This document shows positions 10,781-20,752 of a stretch of 64,000 nucleotides of DNA, in pieces. The DNA lies in NCBI GenBank assembly GCA_021209875.1, contig JAGYVD010000003.1, forward strand, positions 2,170,001-2,234,000, written 5' to 3'. This DNA comes from Rosellinia necatrix (lineage: Eukaryota; Ascomycota; Sordariomycetes; Xylariales; Xylariaceae). Both the position numbers and the translations under genes were made by a program. Every line of letters starts with the position of its first letter. The first letter of the stretch is position 1. The notes beneath the pieces were generated by a model that was given only the letters and a program-made list of their open reading frames with translations, did no database searches and was not told the origin of the DNA.

Positions 10781-12614
10781 TGAATTTCCTCGGCTGCTCT
10801 CATTTGGCTGGGAGGACGCATGATGATCTCCTAGGTACAAGAATCGCAAATGTATGCATCTCGATGAATCGCTTAATCAGATAACATTCCACAAATACAA
10901 CTCTTCATTCGGGTGTTGAATATAACTAGTAATACGGGTTTTATGCTAGGTTTGGTGCAATGAGGAGGCATACCCAGGTCAGCAGTGAGGCTATTGCTCC
11001 AAAACAAGTACAACCCCCATTTATCTTCGTGTGTTGGCGAATGAGCAGAAGAGCTAAACTCGATGGTCGAATGCCTGAACTGTGAACAGCTATGACAGGA
11101 GATACCTAAGGGCAAATTGGGGGAGCCTACCTAGGCGTACGTCTGTGAAGTAGGTACTAACGAGATTCAGCGATGCATGGTCCTCCTACATCGGACTACC
11201 TAGGTATGGCCTATGCATCTAGGCAGCTAAGAATGCCATCCAATGCAAATTCAACCCAGGAATAATACTTCAACGGCACTTTCATATTATTTTCCATGGC
11301 TGGAACATGCATGTGAAATGAAATACCTAGTATAAGGGGCTAATGGTACGAGTAGTTAACCCAGTTTTGCCATTGCCTAAGCTGTGTCAGGAACTGTTTT
11401 CCTCTTCTATTTCTTCTGCTCTCTAGCCTGTCAGAATGAATTTATATAATTTTATTTATGTTGTTCATGTGCTACCTAAGCCAGTTCCAGGCCGATTTCT
11501 CTACGTACTGTGGGATACTTGATACTTGGTCCAAGTGACAAACACGACTGGATTTCATAAGAAGTTACCCAACGGTAGCTAACACACATACATAGATGCT
11601 GATAGGAGGAGGATACACCGCTGTTCAGACCCACGCCAATGTCCGACCCTGTACTTTAGCGACTGAACAATACCTATCTAAGGTACCTAGGCAGGGAGGG
11701 TCTTGCTGTATGCGCAAGTCGGGAATGTGATATAACCTCAAGGTAGTATTGTGTATAGTGTAAGGATATTTAATCAGCTTTACTACTACCTATCGGTATT
11801 AGTGAGCTGCCATCTGGCAGGTAGCTATTTCGTAGTGCATATCCCCTTGCTGTGCGGATGACTACCTAGGTAGGTAGATACTTACCTATACGCACATAAT
11901 AAGCTCTCAGAAAATGCATTTACCATGTCCAATACCAGTGACTATTTGATGGTGTGAGATCGCATTGAACTCCGCTAGTTCCTATTAATGCTTAGCATTG
12001 TTAAATACATAGGTGTTAGCTGTGCCTAGGTACGGAGCAGGTAGTAGGTTAGAGAGGGACGGACTACCTACCTACCTAAGGTACTACCTACCTTTTGGGT
12101 ACCTGGTACCCAGATAGTAACAATTGTTTTTATGTGGGTCGTGACAGCAAACCAGCCATGGGTAAGTACCGACTGTATGTATGTCAGCTCCAGGAAGACC
12201 TACCTAGTGTAGCTCATGGAGGGGCATCGGAATGTTCTTAGCACAAGCTCTGCCCCTCACCCAACCCAAAGCTTCGTCACAATTCTACATTGTCCCTCTT
12301 CAGTTTCTACCCTATTTATATCGTCACATCTGAATCAGGCTGAGCTGAGTAAGGGCCCTTCTAGCTTTCCTAAAATTCACTCCGCACCTAGGAGTTAACC
12401 CATCGCTTCCGTACTCTCTGCTCCCAGCATCTTCTTCACTAACACTACTCCTGCTCTTTCAGGCTTGCACCTTTCTTTTAGACAAGTCTTGCCAGGCCAT
12501 ACCGATCCCTTATTGACTCCGGCGCTGGGGTTACGGTTCAGGGCGTGTCTCGTTTCTCTGGATAGACGGTCTATCGATATTAATATAACCCCCCCGGTAC
12601 CGAGTATATCCAAA
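10781..12614. other. intergenic, 1.8 kb, hexokinase promoter
   Basis: It is rich in CCTAGGTA motifs (about 11125, 11198, 11674, 11869, 12023 and 12060-12115). A pyrimidine-rich stretch at about 12290-12450 probably belongs to the hexokinase promoter or 5' UTR. I find no supported gene. Confidence 0.55.
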
Positions 12615-14941
12615 ATGGTTGGGGTAGGACCTCGAAAGCCACAGTCCCGCAAGGGTATGTATCTTCTCGCTGTCTATCCCAATTGTCTTAGCCTGAATCA
12701 GTGCACGAAGCCTTAGTTTGGGGTCACAGCCTTCCTGTGATACTAATCTTGCCTTACCTATCTGTTCCCTTGCATGCATGGGCTTTGGGTGGCGCATGGC
12801 CAAGCGCTGAAGATATGTATTTGCCATGTCTCCTTCCTCAACATCCCCTCTTATCAGTTGGGGTTGGTTTTGTTATGTAAAATAAGCACTCTCCTCGTCA
12901 AGTACCCCCGTCACATTTCCCTCTAAGGATGCAACTTCCATTCAACACTTCCCTCAACCTTCATTACGAGTTCATCGTGCGAAGCACTCCGTGTTTGGTC
13001 TATTTTCGCCTCCTATTTTGCCCACTAAACTGCTGAGCGAACTGCCTAGGTACCTATTTATCATCTACTACTTTGTATCCTAAATTGCAGTTCGATATAC
13101 TTGCTCCAATAGTTTGGCTCCAATCCAGCCATTAGCTGAGCTATGGGCATTAGACGACCGTGGTCCGACACCGGGCGGCATGCCTACCACTACCGCCATC
13201 ATGTTTATCAATCCAGTTGCTTGACCGGTCTCTTTCACGCGCTTCGAATTTTCTTACCTATCGATCACTGACAGTATATTCAACAGGATCCATGGCGGAT
13301 GTACCCAAGGATCTCCTAGCGGAGATTAAAAGCCTGGAGGAGGCATTTACCGTCGACACGGCGAAGCTCAAGGCAATCACAAAGCATTTCGTGTCCGAGC
13401 TCGAGAAAGGTATGAGGCATTTTACGGCTGGCAATCGAAGATGACTAACACCTATAGGCTTGAGTGTGGAGGGGGGTAGTATCGTAGGTCTTGCTGAGAC
13501 TAGTCTTCAATGCAGTCCATAACTAACAGAACACCATCAGCCCATGAATCCAACTTGGGTTATGGACTTTCCAGATGGACACGAGAGTGGCAAATACTTA
13601 GCTCTGGACATGGGTGGCACTAACCTACGTGTTTGTGAGATCACTCTGACGGATAACAAATCGGAGTTCGACATTGTTCAGTCAAAATACCGTATGCCAG
13701 AGGAACTGAAGACAGGTGACTCAGAGGAACTATGGGAGTACATAGCCGATTGTTTACAACAGTTCGTTGAGGCACAGCAAAACGAGGGGCCGCCCAGAGA
13801 GGGAAAGATCCCTCTTGGCTTCACCTTCTCCTATCCTGCCACGCAAAACTATATCGATGAAGGGATTCTCCAGCGATGGACTAAGGGGTTTGACATTGAC
13901 GGCGTGGAAGGCAAGAATGTCGTGCCCATGTTGGAAGCTGCTCTGGCGCAACGTGTAGGCCTCACCTATATTATTAATCTCGTTTTAGAAGCAAGCTAAA
14001 TTTATGACTAGGGCGTGCCGATTGTGGTTTCTGCACTGATCAACGACACCACAGGGACACTGATCGCGTCGGCCTATACTGATCCAAAGATGAAGATTGG
14101 TTGTATTTTCGGAACCGGGTGCAACGCTGCGTACATGGAAAACTGCGGCTCGATTCCTAAATTGGCACACATGAACCTGCCGGCCGATATGCCCATGGCC
14201 ATCAACTGCGAATGGGGTGCCTTTGACAACGAGCACAAGATACTTCCACGCACGAAATACGACGTCATTATCGACAAGGAATCCCCACGTCCAGGCCAGC
14301 AAGCGTTCGAAAAGTGCATTGCAGGGTTGTATCTTGGCGAGATTTTTCGTTTGATCCTGGTGGATCTGCATGACAATAAAGATGTTCACATCTTTGAGGG
14401 CCAGGATATCAAAGCCTTACGAAAGCCGTACACACTGGATTCATCTTTCCTATCTGCAATCGAGGAGTAGGTCTTTTCATGTTTTCTAGATTTCTAGACT
14501 GTGCTCACCATTTCTAGTGATCCGTTCGAGAACTTGCAAGAGACCGCAGACCTTTTCAAGGATAAGCTCCGATTGTCCTGCACTCAACCCGAGCTCGAAC
14601 TCATCCGCCGAGCGGCTGAGCTGATTGGCACCCGCGCCGCCCGTTTCTCTGCCTGCGGTGTCGCCGCCATCTGTACAAAGAAGAACCTACAGCCTTGTCA
14701 CGTCGGTGCCGATGGTTCGGTCTTTAACAAGTACCCTCACTTCAAAGCCCGAGGCGCCCAGGCTCTACGAGAGATTCTGGATTGGCCCGCAAAATCCAAT
14801 CCAGATGAGGAGGATCCGGTAGAGATTTTAGCTGCCGAAGACGGTAGCGGCGTTGGCGCCGCACTAATTGCGGCCTTGACGCTAAAGAGATTCGCCAAAG
14901 GCAACGTTGCTGGTATCCTTCACCCTGAGAATTTCAAGTAG
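12615..14941 (+). CDS. HXK: hexokinase
   Basis: ATP-dependent hexose 6-phosphorylation in the cytosol, the first step of glycolysis. Six exons: 12615-12654, 13287-13409, 13458-13483, 13541-13954, 14012-14466 and 14518-14941; 493 residues in all, the fungal standard. The first intron is 632 nt, the third exon only 26 nt. The N-terminus reads MVGVGPRKPQSRKG-SMADVP. Family motifs: LDMGGTNLRVCE (phosphate 1), LGFTFSYP, INDTTGTLIA, GTGCNAAYME, CEWGAFD (sugar contacts) and EDGSGVGAALIAAL (adenosine/phosphate 2). All catalytic motifs are intact, which favours an active enzyme over the regulatory hexokinase-like proteins. Its 3' end faces RMT2, 170 bp away. Confidence 0.96.
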
Positions 14942-15111
14942 ATAGGTAGTGTAGGGTCTTGTATATGGAGAGTCCAAGTGCCACAGGGAAACTCTGCCGC
15001 GATGTTGTCCACTAAATAAAATTCATAGACCTAGAGGTGGCGGCCCTGGGAAGGCAGGGATAATACGACCATTGTGCGCAAATTTGGTGGCATGCCCGAG
15101 CGCATTCTCGT

Positions 15112-16559
15112 TTAGCCCATTAGAGTGATAATCGGAAGCCGATATTCTAGCCCTCGTTAATAGGGGGGAACGGGGATATAAGCCGAGTTGAGCAAGACTT
15201 ACTGGCCAAGGTCCAATACCGCCGCTTAACGCCGTGCCACTCGCCTTTCCCTTCCTCTTCTAGACCTTCCATGTCCACGTCTAATTCGTTCCATTCAACG
15301 TCTAGCCCAGCGTCGGTCAAATGCATCTCGACGACTTTGGTGTAGACATCATAGCAGACTTTACGATCAGCGCCTAGGCCGTTAAAAAATCCAAAGATGC
15401 CGCCATCATCGAGCAATGCGAGAACGTGCTCTGTGAAGAAGATGCGTAGCTGACCATAGTCTTCACCAAATGTATCGAAATAGATGGCGTCGTATACCTC
15501 TCCCTGCTCTACCAATCTGGGCACGACCTCCTGCCACTTGCCGGCATGGATTTTATAGGCGCCCTCAGCGGGGCCGCTGGCCTCCCAGTCCTTCCCAAAC
15601 GTGCAGTCGGGGCTGCTCTCGACATGCTTCAAGACCTCGGGGTGCGCCTCGATGATGTGGTGGCGGGAGGGGCGGGTGTCGCGGAACATGGCATCTATGA
15701 TGCCCATCCCAAAACCGACGTTCAGCACCCGCCTCCCGGCCGGGCGACCGGGCAGCAGGGCGTCGACGGACGCCCGCATGATGGACGTCTCCCAGGCCAT
15801 CATGACGCCGTTCTGCGCGTCGTCGACGAGCTTGCCGTCGGCGTACGTCAGGTTCGCGCGCAGGTACGCCGCGCTCGTCACCGCGGCCCCCGCGGCGGCC
15901 TGCGGGGGCGAGAACGCGCGATCCGGGTCCGACTCGAGGATTATGTCTTCGGGGGCATCGCCTCGTCGGTCCTCGGCGCCCTCTTCCGTGACAGCGGCGG
16001 CGGTGCCGTCGGCTTTGCCTTTGCCTTCGCCTTCGCCTTCGCCTTCGCCTTCATCTTCGTCTTCGTCTTTGTCTTCGTCTTCGTCCTCGCCGGCGTCGGA
16101 CTCGAGTTGCTCGTAGCCGTCCAGCAGCCCGAAGAGCAGCTCGGCGCGCATCCCGGCGCCGACGCACAGGTTGTACAGCTCATGCTGCCCCAGCCGCGCG
16201 GCGACGCAGCCCGGCGTCTCGTCGTTGCTGTCGACGTCGTTCCAGATCGCGCCGCTGAGGAACAGCTCGTGCACCACAGCCCTGGCGGCGGCGGCGGCGG
16301 TATCGTCATCGTCGTCGTCGGTGGGTTGCTTCGCGGTCGCGTCGCCGGGGTTGGCTGCTGCCGTTCGCGCACCGCACGATCGGATGGCGGCGTGTAGCGG
16401 GGTCTCGCCCGTGGTCGGCTCCTGCACGCTCGCGCGGCCGGGGACGGAGAGGAGGGGTTTGAGATCGGCGAGGTTGTGGTGCCAGGCGTGGCGGAGGATT
16501 TCCGATATCGAGGCCGGGCACGAGGCCGGGATGCGGGCCTCAATTGTGTCGTCGGGCAT
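15112..16559 (-). CDS. RMT2: protein arginine N5-methyltransferase Rmt2
   Basis: SAM-dependent enzyme that methylates the delta nitrogen of arginine; in yeast it modifies ribosomal protein L12. Exons 16559-15203 and 15146-15112, split by a 56-nt intron (GTAAGT, TTAAC branch, GGCTAG); 463 residues ending RYWTLAKYRLPIITLMG. Without this splice the frame would run on into an unrelated tail (SCSTRLISPF). The N-terminal third is ankyrin-like (GETPLHAAIR, DSNDETPGCVAARLGQHELY). An acidic DEDEDKDEDE/GEGEGEG tract follows at about residues 155-185, encoded by a hexanucleotide repeat. The methyltransferase core shows VLNVGFGMGIIDAMF (SAM motif I), HHIIEAHPEVLKH and YDAIYFDTFGEDYGQ. Confidence 0.94.
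16012..16090. repeat. CTTCGC/CTTCGT hexanucleotide repeat inside RMT2
   Basis: Near-perfect 6-bp units run in frame with RMT2 and encode alternating Glu-Gly and Glu-Asp on the minus strand. Slippage here would change length without shifting frame. Confidence 0.8.
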
Positions 16560-17473
16560 CTCGACGATTTTTGTCTTGAAGAGAGCGCTCTAAAGATAGT
16601 ACAAGTAGAGTAGTCGGTAATAAGTACATACGTTGGTATTCTTTGCGAAATCGCCGCCGAAATTCGTGTTTGATTAAACATTCACATGGTGGGGGGGTTA
16701 CATACATACTTCTGGACGCGGGGCAGGAAAAAGGTCTTGGCAATATCTATAGGGTATGTACGGTAGGTAACGTGTATGTACCTTACTTTGTGCATACCGT
16801 ACGGTAACTTACGGGACTTGACCAAATACGTACAGAAGTTGGTGCTGGACCACGGGACCACACGTACGGTATGTGCAGGTGATCCACGTGTATTGAAGCA
16901 TATTCCTATTGGTCAATGCATGATAATGGGTAGCATCACAGTGGGGCGGGAACGGTAGAGCTCCATCATTCTGTACAAGTAGTTTCAGATGGGCGGAGAT
17001 GGTCGGTCGGAAAACAATTGACGAAGAAACTACCGTGGAATCGGCCAGAGAAGTCGACGAATCACAATCATCTGGACGAGAATATTTGAACGAGAGAGAG
17101 AGAGGGCGAAGGGTACATTACATTGCGTTCAGATTCGCGAGCACCGTACTCCTTCTATTGGTTCGTGAGACGGTGAGATCGTGACGTCGAAGTCGGTAAA
17201 CCAACCAACCGTGTCCTCCGTCCATATCATATCGATTTGACGTAATCAGCTTGTATGCTCTCGTCACGGCCATACCTTCTACAATAGCGACTTTTTGCAT
17301 ATTCGTGTTCGTGAATACCCGAGATATGCCTCCCCCAACGTGTTCGTGTGTTCGTGTGTATGCTGACGATTAAGCGACATCTGTAGACTGACCCGGTGAC
17401 CCGGTGTCCTGGCGATATCCGCGTCAACCCAATCGCGACCGAAAGTAGCGCAATTTCCTTGGCTTCGACCATC
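16560..17473. other. intergenic between RMT2 and VTC4 (divergent promoters)
   Basis: It contains short GTACGGTA/CCGTACGG motifs in both orientations at 16750-16870, the CACGTG site at 16885 and a GAGAGAGAG stretch near 17093. I see no gene. Confidence 0.55.
16885..16890. promoter_or_regulatory. CACGTG E-box upstream of VTC4
   Basis: A perfect CACGTG lies 584 bp upstream of the VTC4 ATG. Pho4 in yeast and NUC-1 in Neurospora bind this core to induce phosphate-starvation genes, and VTC genes are known targets in yeast. Regulation here is inferred. Confidence 0.4.
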
Positions 17474-19974
17474 ATGAAGTTTGGCCAACAGCTACGCTCT
17501 AGTATAATCCGCGAATACCAATGGTATTATATAGACTACGATGGACTGAAGGCCGAGCTCAAGAAAACACACCTGCTTGCACTCGATAGCCACGACAATG
17601 GCGACGAGGCTGGGCCCTCGGACGTCGCCGCTGCGAAGAGACACAAGAGAGCACAGCGAAAGAATGGATGGACCGAAGAAAACGAGCAGATGTTCATCAC
17701 GAAACTATACGCTGAGCTCGAAAAGGTGTACACCAAGACCAAAGTCAAGCAGTCCGAGATACAGCGCAGGATAGCCGTCAGCGAGCGGGAGGTGAGGGAG
17801 GTCGTCTCGAGGACCATCGAGCGCGGCCTCAACGAGCAAGGCCCGACCGAAGAAGAGTTCATCTTGCTGGAAGAGGACCTGAGCGACATCATTGCCGACG
17901 TCCACGACCTGGCTAAATACGTCCAGCTAAACTACACCGGCTTTTATAAGATAATCAAGAAGCATGATGTCGGTCTTCCCCAACCCTACAGGCCCGGCTT
18001 TGGGGCGCACTGAGCTTACACATAGTACAGAAAGTGACTAATTGGTATCTTCGGCCTGCGTTTGACGCCGCGCTCAAGAAAAAGCCGTTCTATAACGAAG
18101 ATTTCGATGCCGAGGTAGTCAAACTCTCCAACATGTACAACAATGTTCGGACACGGGGAAACCCGGTCAAGGGCGATAGCGCGGCTGGTGGAAGCCAGGG
18201 AAGCTTTGTTCGTCAAACCACAAAGTATTGGGTACACCCGGATAACGTCACCGAGTTGAAACTTGTCATTCTCAAGCATCTTCCGGTTTTGGTCTTCAAC
18301 GCAAGCAAGGAATTTGAGACCGCGGATTCGGCCATTACCTCTATTTACTACGACAATACTGATCGCTGGGACTTATATGAGGGCCGGCTGAAGAAAACGG
18401 AGGGCGCAGAGGCTATTCGTCTACGATGGTATGGCGGCATGCAAAACGACACCATCTTTGTTGAACGCAAGACCCATCGCGAGGACTGGACAGGAGAGAA
18501 GTCCGTCAAGGCACGGTTTTCGGTGAAGGAGAAAAATGTGAACGCGTATATGAGGGGCGATCTGCTCCCGGCAGCACTCTTCGAAAAGGCCCGGAAGGAC
18601 GGGAGGAAATCGGAGAAGGCGATTGCCGAAGATGAGAGCCTAGCTAAGGAAGTTCAGTATTCAGTCTTGAAAAATGGGTATAGGCCGGTCTGCCGGTCAT
18701 TCTACAACCGAACTGCTTTCCAGCTCCCCGCGGATGCCCGAGTACGAATCTCCCTCGACACCGAGCTGACGATGGTGCGCGAAGATAATCTGGATGGCGT
18801 CAGGCGTTCCGGCGACAATTGGAGACGGATGGATGTAGGCATTGACTGGCCCTTTTCGCAATTACCACCTGGAGATGTCGTACGATTTCCCTATGCTGTT
18901 CTCGAAGTAAAACTGCAGACACAGCACGGCCAAGAACCCCCAGAATGGGTTCGGCAGCTGATCTCCAGTCATCTCGTAGAAGCTGTGCCGAAATTCTCCA
19001 AATTCATCCATGGCACGGCTTCCATGTTTCCTAATCATATCAAGTTGCTTCCATACTGGATGCCGCAGATGGATGTTGACATCCGAAAGCCCGCTACGCA
19101 CAACTTTGGCATTCAACGACAGGAGAATTCCCCAAGCGGTACCACGTCCGACGACGAGGAAGATGACTCCGACGCTGATGATACCGATGAGGCAACGACC
19201 GACAATATACCTAATAATCGTAACGGTCTATCGCGCACCGGGCGAGCTCCGGTGGCTGGTGACATTGAGGGACAAACCGCCTCAGAACCAATTCCTGATG
19301 TGGATTACCCTTTGTATGATTCCGACGACGAGTCAGACGAAGAAGACCGTATTGAGGAAGCCAAAAGAATAGGTGGATGGACGTACTTTTCGACGATGAC
19401 GCGGACCTATGCCGAGGCGGCAGGACGTGGAACTTTACAAGTACTAAAGACCATTACCCCCAGACCCCAGGCTACGACGGTACCACGCAGCAATCGTAAC
19501 CAGATGTTTTTCGGCAGTCAGGAAATCCAAAACAAGAAATTTAAAGCACCCAAGGGAAAAAAGATCTACGTGCCCGTCAGAGTCGAACCCAAAGTCTTCT
19601 TTGCCGCCGAGAGGACATTCCTTGCTTGGGTAAGTTTTCAGTATTTGTCCCGGAGCGCTCGTAAAACAGGTCTCGGCTAACAGCGATTATAGCTCGAATT
19701 CTCTATCTACGTCGGCACGATTGCGGCTACGCTGCTCAACTTCGGCGAGAAACCAACCAGAATAGCATTCATGGCCGCCGGCGTCTTCACCTTGTTAGCG
19801 GTGCTAGCCCTGTGCTACTCTGTCGGCATCTACCTATATCGAAGCCAAGGGATTCGAGAACGCAGGGTGATCAAGTATTACGATAAGATAGGACCAAGTG
19901 TTCTATGCGGTGCATTCTTCCTCGGTGTCGTATTGAATTTCGCATTCGAAGGCAAAGAGAGAGATTTGTGGTAA
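17474..19974 (+). CDS. VTC4: vacuolar transporter chaperone 4, polyphosphate polymerase
   Basis: Catalytic subunit of the VTC complex, which makes polyphosphate from ATP and moves it into the vacuole. Three exons: 17474-17968, 18031-19629 and 19693-19974 (introns 62 and 63 nt); 791 residues. Domains in order: SPX (MKFGQQL...[14 protein letters not shown], ending [12 protein letters not shown]), which senses inositol pyrophosphates; the tunnel-type polymerase core from about residue 220 to 520 with [57 protein letters not shown] and KFSKFIHG; an acidic linker ([11 protein letters not shown]); and three membrane helices in the last 130 residues. All the conserved basic tunnel motifs are present, so the subunit is probably active. 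Confidence 0.96.
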
Positions 19975-20752
19975 GTATCCGTACTTTATGAGCTGCTGTA
20001 AGTGAGGAATTTGTATAGAACACTTGGGGTGATGTAGCCAGTTTGACCACTTTTCCCACAATATGTAAAGAAATCGTCTGGATATGGTTGGACATGCGTA
20101 ATATGAGGACAGGTATATACGAAAAACTATGACATTCAGCGAAAACCATCCCTACCGTCCGACCTAATGGGACGATGACACCTGTCAATGGTCCCCGAAG
20201 ACCGCTTCAAACCCACCTATTCCTACGTCCCACTTGCTTTTCGATGTCGGCTATTATCCCCTTTGTATGTCCTTACTGCGTAAAGTAAGACCCGCAGGAG
20301 CCTAACCTTGTCGGTGGAATGCCACATATAAGCGTACGTTTAGGGGTTATACCTACGCGTAGTGGGTGCGTATGTATGCCGCCGACTCAATCACCCGGAG
20401 AGGGCCATGACTGTTGGGCTTCGGATCAGAAGTCTTGGGGGCCTAGGTGTCAGCTAGCGCGCGCTAGTAACACACGATATCCTATGCCCCGAGTAATATA
20501 TCCAAAGCTCAGCTGCCCCTTTATCATCCCAATCGTGGCACACGATGGGCCGCCTCATCCGGCCACGGACCGAGCTGATGCTTGGCTTTGTTAACCTCGT
20601 CCGGTAGTTCAGTCTAGATCAAACAAAGCACCAATACCCCCTCTAGAGCCGCCTCTTTATTATATCGAGATAGGCTCCATCCTTTCGCAAAGCCAGCCGA
20701 AAGTCACTTTCGAAGGGATTTGGGTTTGAAAATTGCAATCTCGTATTTCATC
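19975..20752. other. intergenic, VTC4 3' flank and next promoter
   Basis: ORFs here are short with unusual composition. I see nothing supportable. Confidence 0.5.

Noticed and set aside
15546..16397. Long plus-strand ORF (283 codons) across RMT2
   Set aside because: Antisense shadow of a GC-rich conserved gene; its content mirrors the RMT2 codons and the hexanucleotide repeat.
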